A stretch of 64,000 bases of DNA from Oleiphilaceae bacterium (GCA_022447365.1 JAKVBL010000003.1:620001-684000), one strand, 5' to 3'; shown: positions 1-8,657, counted from the stretch's first letter. Made by a program: numbers and translations. The notes: generated by a model from the letters alone, not told the origin.

Positions 1-511
1 GACGCTTTTGAATTTGCAGTTGTGTGTTGCTGGTAAGTATTGAGCGAATCAGGTTCATTCCGAATTTGTCGGATGTTTGACGTTTGACTGAAGGTGCTTG
101 TCTCTTAACTGGGAGGTCTACGGCAAATGCAATGTTGTTTCCGAGTTGCGCATGCTTATTGCGCTCAGCTTTACTGTTTGACCAGTAGACGTCTTGTTTG
201 CATTGCGGGCAAAAGAACTTGTCGGCTTTGTCTGTAGGCTCAAGACCGTCTATAGATCGAGGGCAATCGTTTTGCCAGCTGAGTGAACGACAGTCGATGA
301 TTGTGTGTGATGTTTTTGGGTCAAGATGTTCGCGACGAACGAAAAAACCTTTCGCCTTTGAATCTAATCCGCGTAAACCGATCGCTTCATCATGGCTGAT
401 GCATAGCGATGCAGCGCTTTTGCGTTGCAACTTAACTTGATGAATAACAGATGCCAATTTGGGGTGAATCACCGGCGCGGATTTATCGTTTGATTGGTCG
501 TTACTGCTCAT
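1..511 (-). CDS. Hypothetical Cys-rich (zinc-ribbon-like) protein, C-terminus cut by window edge
   Basis: An open minus-strand frame runs from an ATG at 509-511 to the left edge with no stop, giving at least 170 residues. No function is recognised. The visible part is hydrophilic, with no signal peptide or membrane segment. Cysteines lie near residues 74, 83, 101 and 104; the last pair is in a CPQC motif followed by a V-Y-W triplet, which looks like a zinc knuckle (inference). The N-terminal 25 residues are Ser/Asp/Asn-rich and probably disordered. The ribosome site is weak (GAGTGAG about 7 bases upstream). It is transcribed away from the dehydrogenase at 928. The product could be a small metal-binding or DNA-associated protein; no family is assigned. 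Confidence 0.6.
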   Translation of the reverse strand, partial: MSSNDQSNDKSAPVIHPKLASVIHQVKLQRKSAASLCISHDEAIGLRGLDSKAKGFFVRREHLDPKTSHTIIDCRSLSWQNDCPRSIDGLEPTDKADKFFCPQCKQDVYWSNSKAERNKHAQLGNNIAFAVDLPVKRQAPSVKRQTSDKFGMNLIRSILTSNTQLQIQKR

Positions 512-927
512 AAACTACTCACTCATTTTTCTGCACTTTAACGAGCGATGTAACAGTTTGTAAAGTTGGTAAGGCCTGAAATGTCTACTTAGATAGCATT
601 TAGAGCGCAAAAGACGCTAGATTTTAATGAATATTACGTTTCGGAAGATAAGCTTGAGTAAGTTAAGAATATGCATGCAAAAAAAGGCCGGTTGTGCAAT
701 GCACAGCCGGCAATAAGTGCGAGTAGTATCCATGAAAGTCTTTCTATTGCTGACGCATGAATAACATCAGCAACCCAATATTGGTACAGATTTTTGGTTA
801 TGCAAATAAAAAGATGAAATTATTTTGCGTTCAATATTTCTGATGCTCTAAGTGTTTGTTTTTGCGTCAAACGTTGGCAGAATTACGTTGAAGAATTTTT
901 ATAAATAATAAAAAAATAGGTGTATCT
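512..927. other. 416-base intergenic region between divergent genes
   Basis: AT-rich spacer between the truncated minus-strand gene and the plus-strand MDR dehydrogenase. It must hold promoters for both, but no strong consensus -35/-10 pair could be fixed. The only clear element is the strong hairpin at 687-711 with an adjacent A-run. No further open frame with a ribosome site was seen. Confidence 0.5.
678..711 (-). terminator. Strong hairpin with U-tract on the minus strand
   Basis: Twelve-base arms (687-698 and 700-711) pair with one G-T exception around a single central base. Seven A residues at 679-685 become a U-tract after the hairpin when read on the minus strand, the form of an intrinsic terminator. 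No minus-strand gene lies directly upstream (712-927), so the transcript it would end is unknown. On the plus strand it has no U-tract. Confidence 0.5.
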
Positions 928-2061
928 GTGGCCGTCATCGAACCAATATCCAACCCGCGCTGTGCTCAAATTAGTCAGTTTGCTGAAGACCCCGTTAAAG
1001 GTGTCGAGAAGAACTTACATTTGGTTTCTCAAGTAAAACCCAATGTACAAGATCTAGTAAGTCATGATGTATTGATTCAAGTGAAAGCTGCCGCGCTTGG
1101 CTGGGTCGATCTACTCATGACAAGCGGACAGTATCAGCATATGCCGCCTTTACCATATACCCCAGGCTTAGAATATAGCGGGGTGATTGAATGGGCTGGT
1201 AAAGAGGCGAAAGCAGAGGGTTTGTCTATTGGTGATCGCGTATTTGTAGATGGGTTTGTGACCGGACCAAGATCTCCGGGAAAGTATCAGCAATATGGAG
1301 GGTTCGCTAACTACGCGGTTGCACCTGCTGAAGCTGTTAGAGCAATTCCTGAGGGTTTCAGCTTTGAACAAGCGTGTAACCTTTTAGGAAGTTATGAGAC
1401 TGCTTATCACTGCCTCGTAAAATGTGGCGAATTAAAGCCTGGTGAGACCGTTCTCATTCATGGCGCCTCAGGCGCAACGGGTTTAGCTGCGGTGCATATG
1501 GCCAAGTTGTTAGGCGCTAAGGTCATTGCAACTGGGCGCAGTGATGAAAAATTGGCAGTGGTTAAAGAGCAGGGTGCAGATTGGGTTATTAATACTTCAT
1601 CATCTGATCCTGATTTCGGTGTGAGTCGCTTCAGAGATGAAGTGAAAGCACTTACCAATGGTGCCGGGGTCGACGTGGTTTACGATGGCGTAGGTGGGGA
1701 TATATCGCTTGAGAGTATGCGTTGCGTTAAGTTCGGAGCGCGGTTTCTTATTGTTGGTTGGGCATCAACGCCGTTTGTCGCAAAAGGAAAAGGCCAACGT
1801 GGAGCGCCTAATGCGAATATGCTCCCCACTAACTTAATTATGATGAAAGGGCTCAAAGTCTTGGGCTGTCCTACTGTCATATCCGCGCAGCAAGATCCAT
1901 CTATTCGACAAGAACGCTTATCACAGATTATGTCATGGGTACGAAATGGTGATATTCAGCCGTTTGTTTCAAGTGTTTATGACTTGGAAAATGTTAAACA
2001 AGCAATGAAAGATAAATGGACTGGTAAAATTATTGGCGGCGCAGTGCTTAAGCCAGAATAA
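928..2061 (+). CDS. NADPH:quinone oxidoreductase-like MDR dehydrogenase
   Basis: A 377-residue medium-chain dehydrogenase/reductase of the zinc-free quinone oxidoreductase branch, expected to reduce quinones or enones in the cytosol with NADPH. The N-terminal GroES-like half contains the P-G-L-E-Y-S-G motif near residues 79-85. The Rossmann half has the nucleotide-binding motif HGASGATG at about 178-185, followed by a typical Ala/Gly-rich helix. The zinc-binding cysteines of alcohol dehydrogenases are absent. The start is GTG at 928; an AGG lies about 9 bases upstream. About 35 residues precede the usual MDR core, so the N-terminus is longer than in most relatives. The gene is monocistronic. 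The substrate cannot be predicted. Confidence 0.85.
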   Translation: MAVIEPISNPRCAQISQFAEDPVKGVEKNLHLVSQVKPNVQDLVSHDVLIQVKAAALGWVDLLMTSGQYQHMPPLPYTPGLEYSGVIEWAGKEAKAEGLSIGDRVFVDGFVTGPRSPGKYQQYGGFANYAVAPAEAVRAIPEGFSFEQACNLLGSYETAYHCLVKCGELKPGETVLIHGASGATGLAAVHMAKLLGAKVIATGRSDEKLAVVKEQGADWVINTSSSDPDFGVSRFRDEVKALTNGAGVDVVYDGVGGDISLESMRCVKFGARFLIVGWASTPFVAKGKGQRGAPNANMLPTNLIMMKGLKVLGCPTVISAQQDPSIRQERLSQIMSWVRNGDIQPFVSSVYDLENVKQAMKDKWTGKIIGGAVLKPE

Positions 2062-2171
2062 ATTGATATTGAGAGTAAGTGCACGAAAGTGTAATGAGTG
2101 CCTGATTGTATGAGAGCGTTAATTCAGAATTTAGAGGAAAGTGCGGGGCGCTGAGTTGAAAGTGGTTTGAG

Positions 2172-2196
2172 AGAGCCACAATGAAACTGTGGCTCT
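2172..2196. terminator. Hairpin between convergent genes
   Basis: Perfect 9-base arms (2172-2180 and 2188-2196) around a 7-base loop, placed between the end of the MDR gene and the end of the 65-residue minus-strand gene. There is no U-tract on either side, so it is either a weak bidirectional terminator or a 3'-end stabilising stem. Confidence 0.4.
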
Positions 2197-2223
2197 GCAT
2201 TCTCAGAGACTATGGAAGGATGT

Positions 2224-2421
2224 TTACGCTAGGCTTAGCTGCTTTTCACCCTGTGATGTTAGAAATACGTCGATTGGGTCTTCGAAAGTATCGTGTGCAT
2301 CACCTTCAAATTTGTTTTCCCATAATAGGTAGCTTAGAAGAAGCTCTTCACCTTTCATTTCATTTTGAGCTTGAGTTGTTTTAACTGTTTCAGTGTTGTT
2401 AGAAGCTACGATAGTAAGCAT
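2224..2421 (-). CDS. Small hypothetical protein, 65 residues
   Basis: No function recognised. The frame is open further upstream, but the ATG at 2419-2421 is preceded by CGGAG about 6 bases away, a good ribosome site, so this start is preferred over the ATG at 2481. The protein is acidic, with no signal peptide or membrane span. It has a Thr/Asn/Gln-rich N-terminus and a centre rich in Glu, Asp and Phe. It stands alone, converging on the MDR gene. The 5' flank (2480-2560) is strongly AT-rich, like an accessory or recently acquired gene. Evidence for translation is the ribosome site and intact frame only. Confidence 0.45.
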   Translation of the reverse strand: MLTIVASNNTETVKTTQAQNEMKGEELLLSYLLWENKFEGDAHDTFEDPIDVFLTSQGEKQLSLA

Positions 2422-2694
2422 GTTCAATCTCCGAGAAAAATAGTGTTGTTTTTGCAATGATGTGTTTAAAGCAAAAACCATGTACAGAGTTAAAAATAGC
2501 TTTTAAAAACAATTGTTTATATTTAATTATTTTAGCTGATTATCAAGTTTCAGGTTGCGGTGTCAAAAGTGTGACGCATGTTTCTGGCAACGTGTGAACT
2601 AAGTATATATGAGGTTTTTGTTGAGCTCGGTAGTGTTCACAATTGTTCTAATTGCTGTGCGAATTTTCAGCGCATTGTTTCGTTGCTGAACAAT

Positions 2695-4260
2695 TCACGA
2701 GGTGAAGTCATTCGCAAGCTTGGTGAGTTTTATTACTTCTGTAAATTGCTTCTCTTGAATAGTCTGTGCTTTTGTCGCGTTGTCATACTTTTGTACCGCT
2801 GAGTCTTGGATTGTGTGAACGTTCCGATTAATTTCTTCACATACCATACTTTGTTGCTCTGTTGCCGAGGCAGATTGAATCATTGCCGCAAGTGTTTCTT
2901 CAGTCAGGTTTGTGATTTCTGCTAACGCTTCTTTTGCCTCTGTAGATTGACGAGTAGTGGTGTTTGAGCTTTCAAGGGTTTGATTCATTAGATCGACAGT
3001 GACATCGACGCCTTCTTGTATCGCCGCAATAGCTGCTTGAATTTGCTCTGTTGTGGTTGCTGTGCTGCTCGCTAAATTCCGCACTTAATCTGCTACGACG
3101 GCAAAGCCACGACCTTGTTCGCCTGCACGGGCGGCTTCTATGGCCGCGTTTAATGTCAGTAGATTGGTTTGTTCAGCATTGCCATGAATCGATTGAACCA
3201 GTGTTGAAATTTCTTGGCTGGTATTACTGATACTTTTGATTTGTTCTGAGGTTGTTGAGAGCTTCGAAGCCAGTTCTCCGACTACTTGTTGCATTGCTTG
3301 GCTTGAGCCTTGCGCGACGTTATTTTGAACCGATTGCATTAGGCTGCTCACGTTTTGGGTGTTCTGTGAGACCTCTGTTATAGATGTCGACATCTCATTG
3401 ATAGCGGTGGCAAGTTGCTCAAGTTCTTGTTTCTGACGTGCTGTTTGCTACTCCGTATCACTCGCCATATTCGCAGATAATCTCGCACCATCTTCTACGT
3501 TTTTGGTGCTGTCCACCACTCCCCAAAGGGCGGTTTCTAACTTATTGCGCATAAATATTTTACTAAGCTCAATACTGCCTAGTTCATCCACACGGCCCGT
3601 ATAAATATACTACGCGAGTGTTTCGGAATAGGTTGTTGCCGATTCTTTTGCTGCTTGTCGTATGTTGTGTGTGATGAAAAAATTAAAAAGTGTCATCACT
3701 CCAAGAAAAGCGATTGTGGAAGCGGCTCCGATTAAAAAATGTGTGATGGCCAAACAAATGGCAATAGGAAGTAGTAGGGTCGTGGTCGCTGTATTCAATT
3801 TATAGGCGATTGGCCAATGTTTAGGGTGTCATAGATGGTAGGGCTGTTTACCTTCATTAATTAGCTTGTAAGCATGCGTAGCGCGACTGATTTGATCACG
3901 ACTTGGCTTGAATCGAACGCTTTGCAGGTGAGCTTCACCGTCAGTTTCATCCGCATTAGCCATCACGAAAGCATCGACCCAATAGTGATCCCCGTTTTTA
4001 CAACGGTTTTTAATGATGTCCATCCACGGTTTTTGATCCGCCATTGCGTCCCAAAGCGATTGAAACGCGGCTTGTGGCATATCTGGATGACGAACAATGT
4101 TGCGTGCTTGCCCAAGCGCTTCTTCTTCGGTAAACCCTGATATTTCAACGAAGTCTTTATTGACGTATGTGATCACGCCTTTAGACGTGGTTGTTGAAAC
4201 AATGCGAGCGTGCTGGTCATATTCAAGCTCGTTTTGAGTAACGGGTTCGTTAATGCGCAT
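2695..4260 (-). pseudogene. Aer-like PAS methyl-accepting chemotaxis protein, broken by four in-frame stops
   Basis: One minus-strand frame of 522 codons, the usual size of the redox receptor Aer, with no frameshift but four internal stops: TGA at 3829-3831, TAG at 3610-3612, TAG at 3448-3450 and TAA at 3085-3087. Between them the parts are in the right order. There is an N-terminal PAS domain (4260-3830) with the KNRCKNGDHYWVDAF flavin-pocket motif. A hydrophobic pair of segments follows (3610-3798). The signalling domain ends the protein, with the [20 protein letters not shown] hairpin tip near 3100-3180. The TAA replaces the conserved Glu of the VADEVR motif. The two TAGs sit where Gln would fit (CAG to TAG) and the TGA where Arg would fit (CGA to TGA). 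The start has an AGGA ribosome site. An energy/redox taxis receptor is the inferred ancestor; only the 143-residue PAS fragment could still be made. Confidence 0.85.
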
Positions 4261-4370
4261 GGGGATTTCCTAATTAGTAAACTGCCCAAAGAGCTTAGTA
4301 AGCGCAGGCATAGCTTGCTGAGCTTTTCGAATATGCTGGATCTAAATCAATTAACTTGAAGGGAGCTATC

Positions 4371-4397
4371 ATGGAAACGGATCATCACATCAACTAA
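4371..4397 (+). other. Possible 8-residue upstream ORF
   Basis: ATG at 4371 with a GGGAG ribosome site 6 bases upstream, then seven codons (E-T-D-H-H-I-N) and TAA. It lies 64 bases before the alcohol dehydrogenase start. It could be a leader peptide, a gene-start remnant, or chance. No attenuator hairpin is evident between it and the gene. Confidence 0.2.
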
Positions 4398-4461
4398 GGT
4401 TTGGAATCTAATCCAAGCAATGACGCGTACTTAACGCTGGGTTTAATCAAAGGAATCTTTT

Positions 4462-5466
4462 ATGTATAGAGCGTATGCAGCAGAGACCGCAGGCGGAAAG
4501 TTGGTTGAAGTAGGGAGAGAACTTCAACCTTTAGGTGCGAATGATGTTGAAATTGACGTGATGTATTGCGGTATTTGCCATAGTGACGTGAGCATGCTCG
4601 ACAACAGCTGGGGGATGTCTGTGTACCCTATCGTAGCAGGGCACGAAGTCATTGGCCGTGTTGCAAGCGTTGGCGCGGAAGTTGACGATACCTTAGTTGG
4701 TAAAAATGTAGGGCTTGGTTGGCATTCTGACTATTGTGGTCATTGTAAAAGCTGCCGAAGTGCAGATGAGAATTTATGTGCAGAAGCTCAAGGCACGATC
4801 GTCAACAGAGATGGCGGATTTGGTGACAAAGTCGTTGCGAGCGCGGCGAGTGTTGTAGAAATTCCTGAGGGCATGGACCTGTCTAAGGTAGGGCCTTTGT
4901 TATGTGGTGGTATTACCGTTTATAACCCTCTAGTTCAGTTTGATGTTAAACCGACTGATAAGGTTGGCGTCATCGGCATAGGGGGCTTAGGGCACATAGG
5001 TCTGAAGTTTTTAAACGCGTGGGGATGCGAAGTTACCGCTTTCACAAGTTCTGACAGCAAAAGAGAAGAAGCCTTAGCTTTGGGGGCGCATGCAACGATT
5101 AATTCTAGTTCTGCGGCAGACCTTGCTCGGGCGGTGGGCCAGTTTGATTTTATTATTTCTACCGTCAACGTGAAGTTAGACTGGAACGCTTACATTGCCT
5201 GTTTAGCTCCAAAAGGCCGACTTCATTTTGTGGGAGCGACAACAGAGCCTCTCGATCTAGCTGTCTTTCCACTGCTAATGGGACAAAAGTCTGTGTCGGC
5301 TTCGCCAGTAGGGAGTCCTGCAACGATTGATCAGATGCTAGCGTTTGCGGTAAGGCATGACATCGAACCACAGGTTGAGATGTTCCCGATGTCTGATATA
5401 AATGCGGCCATTCAACATTTGAGAGATGGCAAAGCGCGGTATCGCGTTGTGCTTGATAATACTTGA
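4462..5466 (+). CDS. Zinc-dependent NAD(P) alcohol dehydrogenase (YahK/CAD-type)
   Basis: A 334-residue zinc alcohol dehydrogenase of the cinnamyl-alcohol/YahK branch, which reduces aldehydes with NADPH in the cytosol. Catalytic zinc ligands fit Cys39 (in CGICHSD), His61-Glu62 (GHE) and Cys148. Structural zinc cysteines are at 92, 95, 98 and 106 (CGHCKSC then C). The Rossmann motif GIGGLGHIG is at 172-180. The length is slightly below the family's usual 345-350. The start ATG has an AAAGGA site 7 bases upstream. The gene is followed at once by an intrinsic terminator and stands as its own unit. The physiological aldehyde is unknown. Confidence 0.85.
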   Translation: MYRAYAAETAGGKLVEVGRELQPLGANDVEIDVMYCGICHSDVSMLDNSWGMSVYPIVAGHEVIGRVASVGAEVDDTLVGKNVGLGWHSDYCGHCKSCRSADENLCAEAQGTIVNRDGGFGDKVVASAASVVEIPEGMDLSKVGPLLCGGITVYNPLVQFDVKPTDKVGVIGIGGLGHIGLKFLNAWGCEVTAFTSSDSKREEALALGAHATINSSSAADLARAVGQFDFIISTVNVKLDWNAYIACLAPKGRLHFVGATTEPLDLAVFPLLMGQKSVSASPVGSPATIDQMLAFAVRHDIEPQVEMFPMSDINAAIQHLRDGKARYRVVLDNT

Positions 5467-5483
5467 GGTTTTACGCTGTAAAT

Positions 5484-5520
5484 AAAAAGGGCGTGAAGTG
5501 AATACTTTACGCCCTTTTTT
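5484..5520. terminator. Bidirectional intrinsic terminator
   Basis: Eleven-base arms (5489-5499 and 5504-5514) with one G-T pair and a 4-base loop, flanked by A5 on the left and T6 on the right. It ends the alcohol dehydrogenase on the plus strand and can also end the lipoprotein gene coming from the right. Confidence 0.85.
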
Positions 5521-5542
5521 GTATCTATTAACTGTCTAGTCG

Positions 5543-5872
5543 TTAGCGGCAACGGTAAAGAACAAAAGTTTGACGGCCGTCTTCAATTTCTGAGATGGGA
5601 GTAATGGTGTTCGCCTTTTTTGAGTAGGCGGCATTTCGAGCTAGTGTTGAAAGCTCTTGCGCCATTGTATCTTCGTCACGATCAATGCCAGCAATACTGG
5701 ATAGTACTTTTACCTCGGTTTCGCCAATGCGCTTACATTCTGCCGTGTCGTGGCTAATGATCACCTTCTGACTGCCGGGCACCGTATCAACAAATGAACA
5801 TCCGACAAGCGTGATCGATAATATAAAAGCAGGCGCAATGCTTGTAAGAATACGTTTAGGTGTGAACTGCAT
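5543..5872 (-). CDS. DUF4156-type lipoprotein
   Basis: A 109-residue protein with a lipoprotein signal peptide: a basic start, a hydrophobic stretch at 10-23 and the lipobox LVGC with Cys25. The mature part resembles the DUF4156 family of small envelope lipoproteins: an initial P-G-x-x-x-V strand, a conserved Cys-x-x-I/L-G-E turn (Cys51), a helix with L-A-R-N-A-A, and a C-terminal strand with a further Cys. The role of the family is unknown. Residue +2 is Ser, so outer-membrane sorting is expected. The gene is divergent from gloC and ends at a shared terminator. Confidence 0.7.
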   Translation of the reverse strand: MQFTPKRILTSIAPAFILSITLVGCSFVDTVPGSQKVIISHDTAECKRIGETEVKVLSSIAGIDRDEDTMAQELSTLARNAAYSKKANTITPISEIEDGRQTFVLYRCR

Positions 5873-5906
5873 GAAGAATACCCATGAATTTGTTGTTAGA
5901 AGCCGG

Positions 5907-5936
5907 TTGATATTAACAGGTCTTTGTCGATAATAC
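5907..5936 (+). promoter_or_regulatory. Candidate sigma-70 promoter of gloC
   Basis: TTGATA at 5907-5912 and TAATAC at 5931-5936 with an 18-base spacer, about 45 bases before the gloC start. Each hexamer differs from consensus at one or two positions. Confidence 0.4.
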
Positions 5937-5980
5937 CTCGCACAAACTTCATTCTCTGATTTCGAACGAAAGGCGCTGTA

Positions 5981-6625
5981 ATGGCATTAAAATACGAAAT
6001 TGTTCCGGTTACGCCATTTGAGCAGAACTGCAGTCTTGTTTGGTGTGATGTGACGATGTCTGCTGCGGTTGTAGATCCAGGCGGGGACTTACCTAAAATT
6101 CAGGCACGTATTGATGCGCTTGGTCTTAAACTAGATAAGATTATTTTGACGCACGCGCATATCGATCATGCTGGTGCGGTAGGGGAATTGAGTACATCTC
6201 AAAACCTTCCCATTGAGGGGCCGCACAAAGAAGACCAATTCTGGATTGATATGCTGCCTCAGCAATCTCAGATGTTTGGCTTTGCGCCAGCTCAATCCTT
6301 TACTCCAAATCGGTGGTTAGAGCAGGGTGATACTGTCGAGATCGGACAGGAAATTCTAGAAGTCTTGCACTGCCCAGGCCACACGCCGGGTCACGTTGTT
6401 TTTTATCATCGTCCGAGCGAATTGTTGTTCGTCGGAGATGTTCTCTTTCAAGGCTCTATCGGTCGAACTGATTTCCCGAAGGGAGATTACGACACTTTAT
6501 GTAAATCTATCCGCGGCAAGCTCTGGCCTTTGGGTGATCAGATTTCTTTTGTTCCTGGTCATGGCCCTATGTCTACGATTGGACAAGAAATTAAAACAAA
6601 CCCTTTTGTTGGTGGTTACGGTTAG
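5981..6625 (+). CDS. gloC: Type II glyoxalase / MBL-fold hydrolase GloC (YcbL)
   Basis: A 214-residue metallo-beta-lactamase-fold hydrolase matching E. coli GloC (YcbL, 215 residues) along its length. It hydrolyses S-D-lactoylglutathione to D-lactate and glutathione in methylglyoxal detoxification. The metal site is visible: THAHIDH at 57-63, the HCPGHTPGH motif, a G-D-V metal-bridging Asp, and the final PGHGP histidine. The N-terminal V-T-P-F-x-Q-N-C-S-L signature is also characteristic. It lacks the extra C-terminal domain of GloB. It lies upstream of gltX and is probably a separate unit. Confidence 0.88.
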   Translation: MALKYEIVPVTPFEQNCSLVWCDVTMSAAVVDPGGDLPKIQARIDALGLKLDKIILTHAHIDHAGAVGELSTSQNLPIEGPHKEDQFWIDMLPQQSQMFGFAPAQSFTPNRWLEQGDTVEIGQEILEVLHCPGHTPGHVVFYHRPSELLFVGDVLFQGSIGRTDFPKGDYDTLCKSIRGKLWPLGDQISFVPGHGPMSTIGQEIKTNPFVGGYG

Positions 6626-6688
6626 TCGATAAGCTAACGAAAGAATTTTTAACCACCCATATTATTTATTGAACGACTGGAAATTTTA

Positions 6689-8188
6689 ATGACTCAAACT
6701 GTACGTACTCGTATTGCTCCATCTCCGACAGGCGACCCGCATGTCGGCACTGCTTATATCGCACTGTTTAACATGTGCTTCGCGAAGCAACATAACGGCA
6801 AGTTTATTTTACGTATCGAAGATACGGATCAGGCGCGTTCTACGCCAGAGTCAGAAAAGCAGATTCTTGATGCCTTACGTTGGTTAGGTCTCGATTGGGA
6901 TGAAGGGCCTGATGTGGGCGGTTCTCATGGACCATATCGCCAAAGCGAAAGAAAAAATGATTACGGCGCGTATGCGAAACAATTGGTTGAAGAAGGTAAG
7001 GCTTTCTACTGCTTCAGAACACCTGAAGAGTTAGATGTTATTCGTGAGGAGCGAAAAGCAGCTGGTTTGAATCCTGGTATTAAAGGTGATTTGGAATTGC
7101 CAGCAGATGAAGTTGAGAAGCGTTTAGCTGCAGGCGAGTCTCATGTTATTCGTATGAAGGTGCCAGAAGAAGGTACATGTGTCATTGATGATATGTTGCG
7201 CGGCACGATCGAGATTGATTGGGCGCAAGTAGATGCTCAAATCCTGTTAAAAAGTGATGGAATGCCAACTTACCACTTAGCCAATGTTGTTGATGATCAT
7301 TTAATGGAAATCACTCACGTGATTCGTGGCGAAGAGTGGATTAATTCTGCGCCAAAGCATCAGCTTCTATATGAGTACTTTGGTTGGGATATGCCAACCC
7401 TATGTCACATGCCTCTGTTGCGTAACCCCGACAAGAGTAAATTGAGTAAGCGTAAGAACCCTACCAGTATCACCTATTATGAACGGGCTGGTTTCATGTC
7501 TGAGGCTTTAACAAATTACCTTGGCCGTATGGGTTATTCATTGCCCGACGAAACCGAAAAATTCTCGCTTGATGAAATGATCGCGACATTCGATATAAAG
7601 CGCGTTTCACTAGGCGGACCAATCTTCGATGTTGAAAAACTTAGTTGGTTAAATGGTTTGTGGATTCGAGAAAATCTTTCAGCCGAAGACTTTGCCGCGC
7701 GTGCTCAGCAATGGGCATTTAACTCAGATTATGTGAAGCCAATGCTTGAGCATGTTCAAGGTCGAGTAGAAACTTTTGCTGATATTGCGCCACTTGCTGG
7801 ATTTATGTTCTCAGGAATGCTGAATATTTCTAAAGACGACTTTGCGCATAAAAAATTAGAAGAAGGGCAGGTGAAGCGTGTGCTCCAGTTTGCTTTGTGG
7901 ACGCTTGAGGCGCAGCGTCATTGGAACAAAGATAATATATTTGGTGATGTAAAAAGCTTGGCAAAAGCAATGGAAATAAAGATGGGTGATTTCATGCAGC
8001 CATTATTCGTGGCAATTGCTGGAACGCCTAATTCGTGGTCTGTGGTTGAGTCGATGGCCATGCTTGGACCGGATATGACGCGAGCGCGATTGCGTCATGC
8101 CTTAAATGTTTTGGAGGGTTTCTCTAAGAAAGAAGGTAAGCGTGTTGAGAAAGAGTTTGCTGCACTGCAAGAAGTCCTAGCAGGCTAA
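6689..8188 (+). CDS. gltX: Glutamyl-tRNA synthetase
   Basis: A 499-residue class I synthetase that charges tRNA-Glu. The HIGH-type motif appears as [12 protein letters not shown] near residues 11-22, and the KMSKS-type loop as [10 protein letters not shown] near 253-262. The W-G-L-D-W-D-E-G-P and R-x-S-E-R signatures of GltX lie between. The C-terminal anticodon-binding helical domain is complete. Its length is somewhat above that of E. coli GltX (471). It is followed by tRNA-Ala(GGC) and its own substrate tRNA-Glu(UUC), the arrangement known in Pseudomonas. Confidence 0.96.
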   Translation: MTQTVRTRIAPSPTGDPHVGTAYIALFNMCFAKQHNGKFILRIEDTDQARSTPESEKQILDALRWLGLDWDEGPDVGGSHGPYRQSERKNDYGAYAKQLVEEGKAFYCFRTPEELDVIREERKAAGLNPGIKGDLELPADEVEKRLAAGESHVIRMKVPEEGTCVIDDMLRGTIEIDWAQVDAQILLKSDGMPTYHLANVVDDHLMEITHVIRGEEWINSAPKHQLLYEYFGWDMPTLCHMPLLRNPDKSKLSKRKNPTSITYYERAGFMSEALTNYLGRMGYSLPDETEKFSLDEMIATFDIKRVSLGGPIFDVEKLSWLNGLWIRENLSAEDFAARAQQWAFNSDYVKPMLEHVQGRVETFADIAPLAGFMFSGMLNISKDDFAHKKLEEGQVKRVLQFALWTLEAQRHWNKDNIFGDVKSLAKAMEIKMGDFMQPLFVAIAGTPNSWSVVESMAMLGPDMTRARLRHALNVLEGFSKKEGKRVEKEFAALQEVLAG

Positions 8189-8265
8189 TTTTAAAGCGTT
8201 ATTTTTGAGAAATTGATCAACGATTGTGCGATCAAAAATAATCTCGAAAAAGTTCAAAAAAGCGC

Positions 8266-8294
8266 TTGACTCACCAAGGGGGCTTCTTTAATAT
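8266..8294 (+). promoter_or_regulatory. Strong tRNA promoter
   Basis: TTGACT (8266-8271), a 17-base spacer and TAATAT (8289-8294), each one base from consensus. A GC-rich stretch follows at the start point, as expected for a stringently controlled stable-RNA promoter. It lies about 30 bases before tRNA-Ala and probably drives both tRNAs. Confidence 0.8.
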
Positions 8295-8325
8295 TCGCCC
8301 CCGTTGTGAGGCACTCATCGCAGAT

Positions 8326-8401
8326 GGGGCCATAGCTCAGCTGGGAGAGCGCAACGCTGGCAGCGTTGAGGTCGACGGTTCGATCCCGTCTGGCTCCACC
8401 A
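8326..8401 (+). tRNA. tRNA-Ala (anticodon GGC)
   Basis: 76 bases with a full cloverleaf. The acceptor stem contains the G3-U70 alanine identity pair. The anticodon stem CAACG/CGTTG encloses loop CTGGCAG, giving anticodon GGC. The TTCGATC T-loop and an encoded CCA are present. Confidence 0.97.
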
Positions 8402-8481
8402 AACATCTAGGCAGTTTGGTGAGATGAAGGAAAAGAGTTCACAACAACGGCAATAAATTGCGAGTTGTCAAAAAGGTTTAT

Positions 8482-8557
8482 GTCCCGTTCGTCTAGAGGC
8501 CTAGGACACCGCCCTTTCACGGCGGTAACAGGGGTTCGACTCCCCTACGGGATGCCA
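8482..8557 (+). tRNA. tRNA-Glu (anticodon UUC)
   Basis: 76 bases. The acceptor stem GTCCCGT/ACGGGAT has discriminator G and an encoded CCA. The anticodon stem CCGCC/GGCGG encloses loop CTTTCAC, giving anticodon UUC. Probably co-transcribed with tRNA-Ala and ended by the terminator at 8575. Confidence 0.97.
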
Positions 8558-8574
8558 ATTCTGCATTAGCAGAT

Positions 8575-8610
8575 AAAAACCGCTTCAGGAAACTGGAGCG
8601 GTTTTTTTTT
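8575..8610 (+). terminator. Intrinsic terminator of the tRNA unit
   Basis: Nine-base arms (8580-8588 and 8593-8601) with one G-T pair around a GAAA loop, followed by nine T residues. Placed 18 bases after the tRNA-Glu CCA. Confidence 0.9.
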
Positions 8611-8630
8611 GCCTAAAATATTTAGGCGTA

Positions 8631-8657
8631 AAAAAAGGGAGTCATGACTCCCTTTTT
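8631..8657 (-). terminator. Intrinsic terminator for the 8684-9355 gene
   Basis: A perfect 16-base palindrome (8637-8652) flanked by A6 on the left and T5 on the right. Read on the minus strand it lies 27 bases after the stop of the secreted-protein gene and is followed by U6. Confidence 0.8.

Noticed and set aside
2695..4260. Stop-codon reassignment or selenocysteine as the reason for in-frame stops in the chemoreceptor
   Set aside because: TAG, TGA and TAA all end ordinary genes elsewhere in the window, and no SECIS-like structure was noticed after the TGA. The stops also fall at positions where Gln, Arg or Glu is expected.
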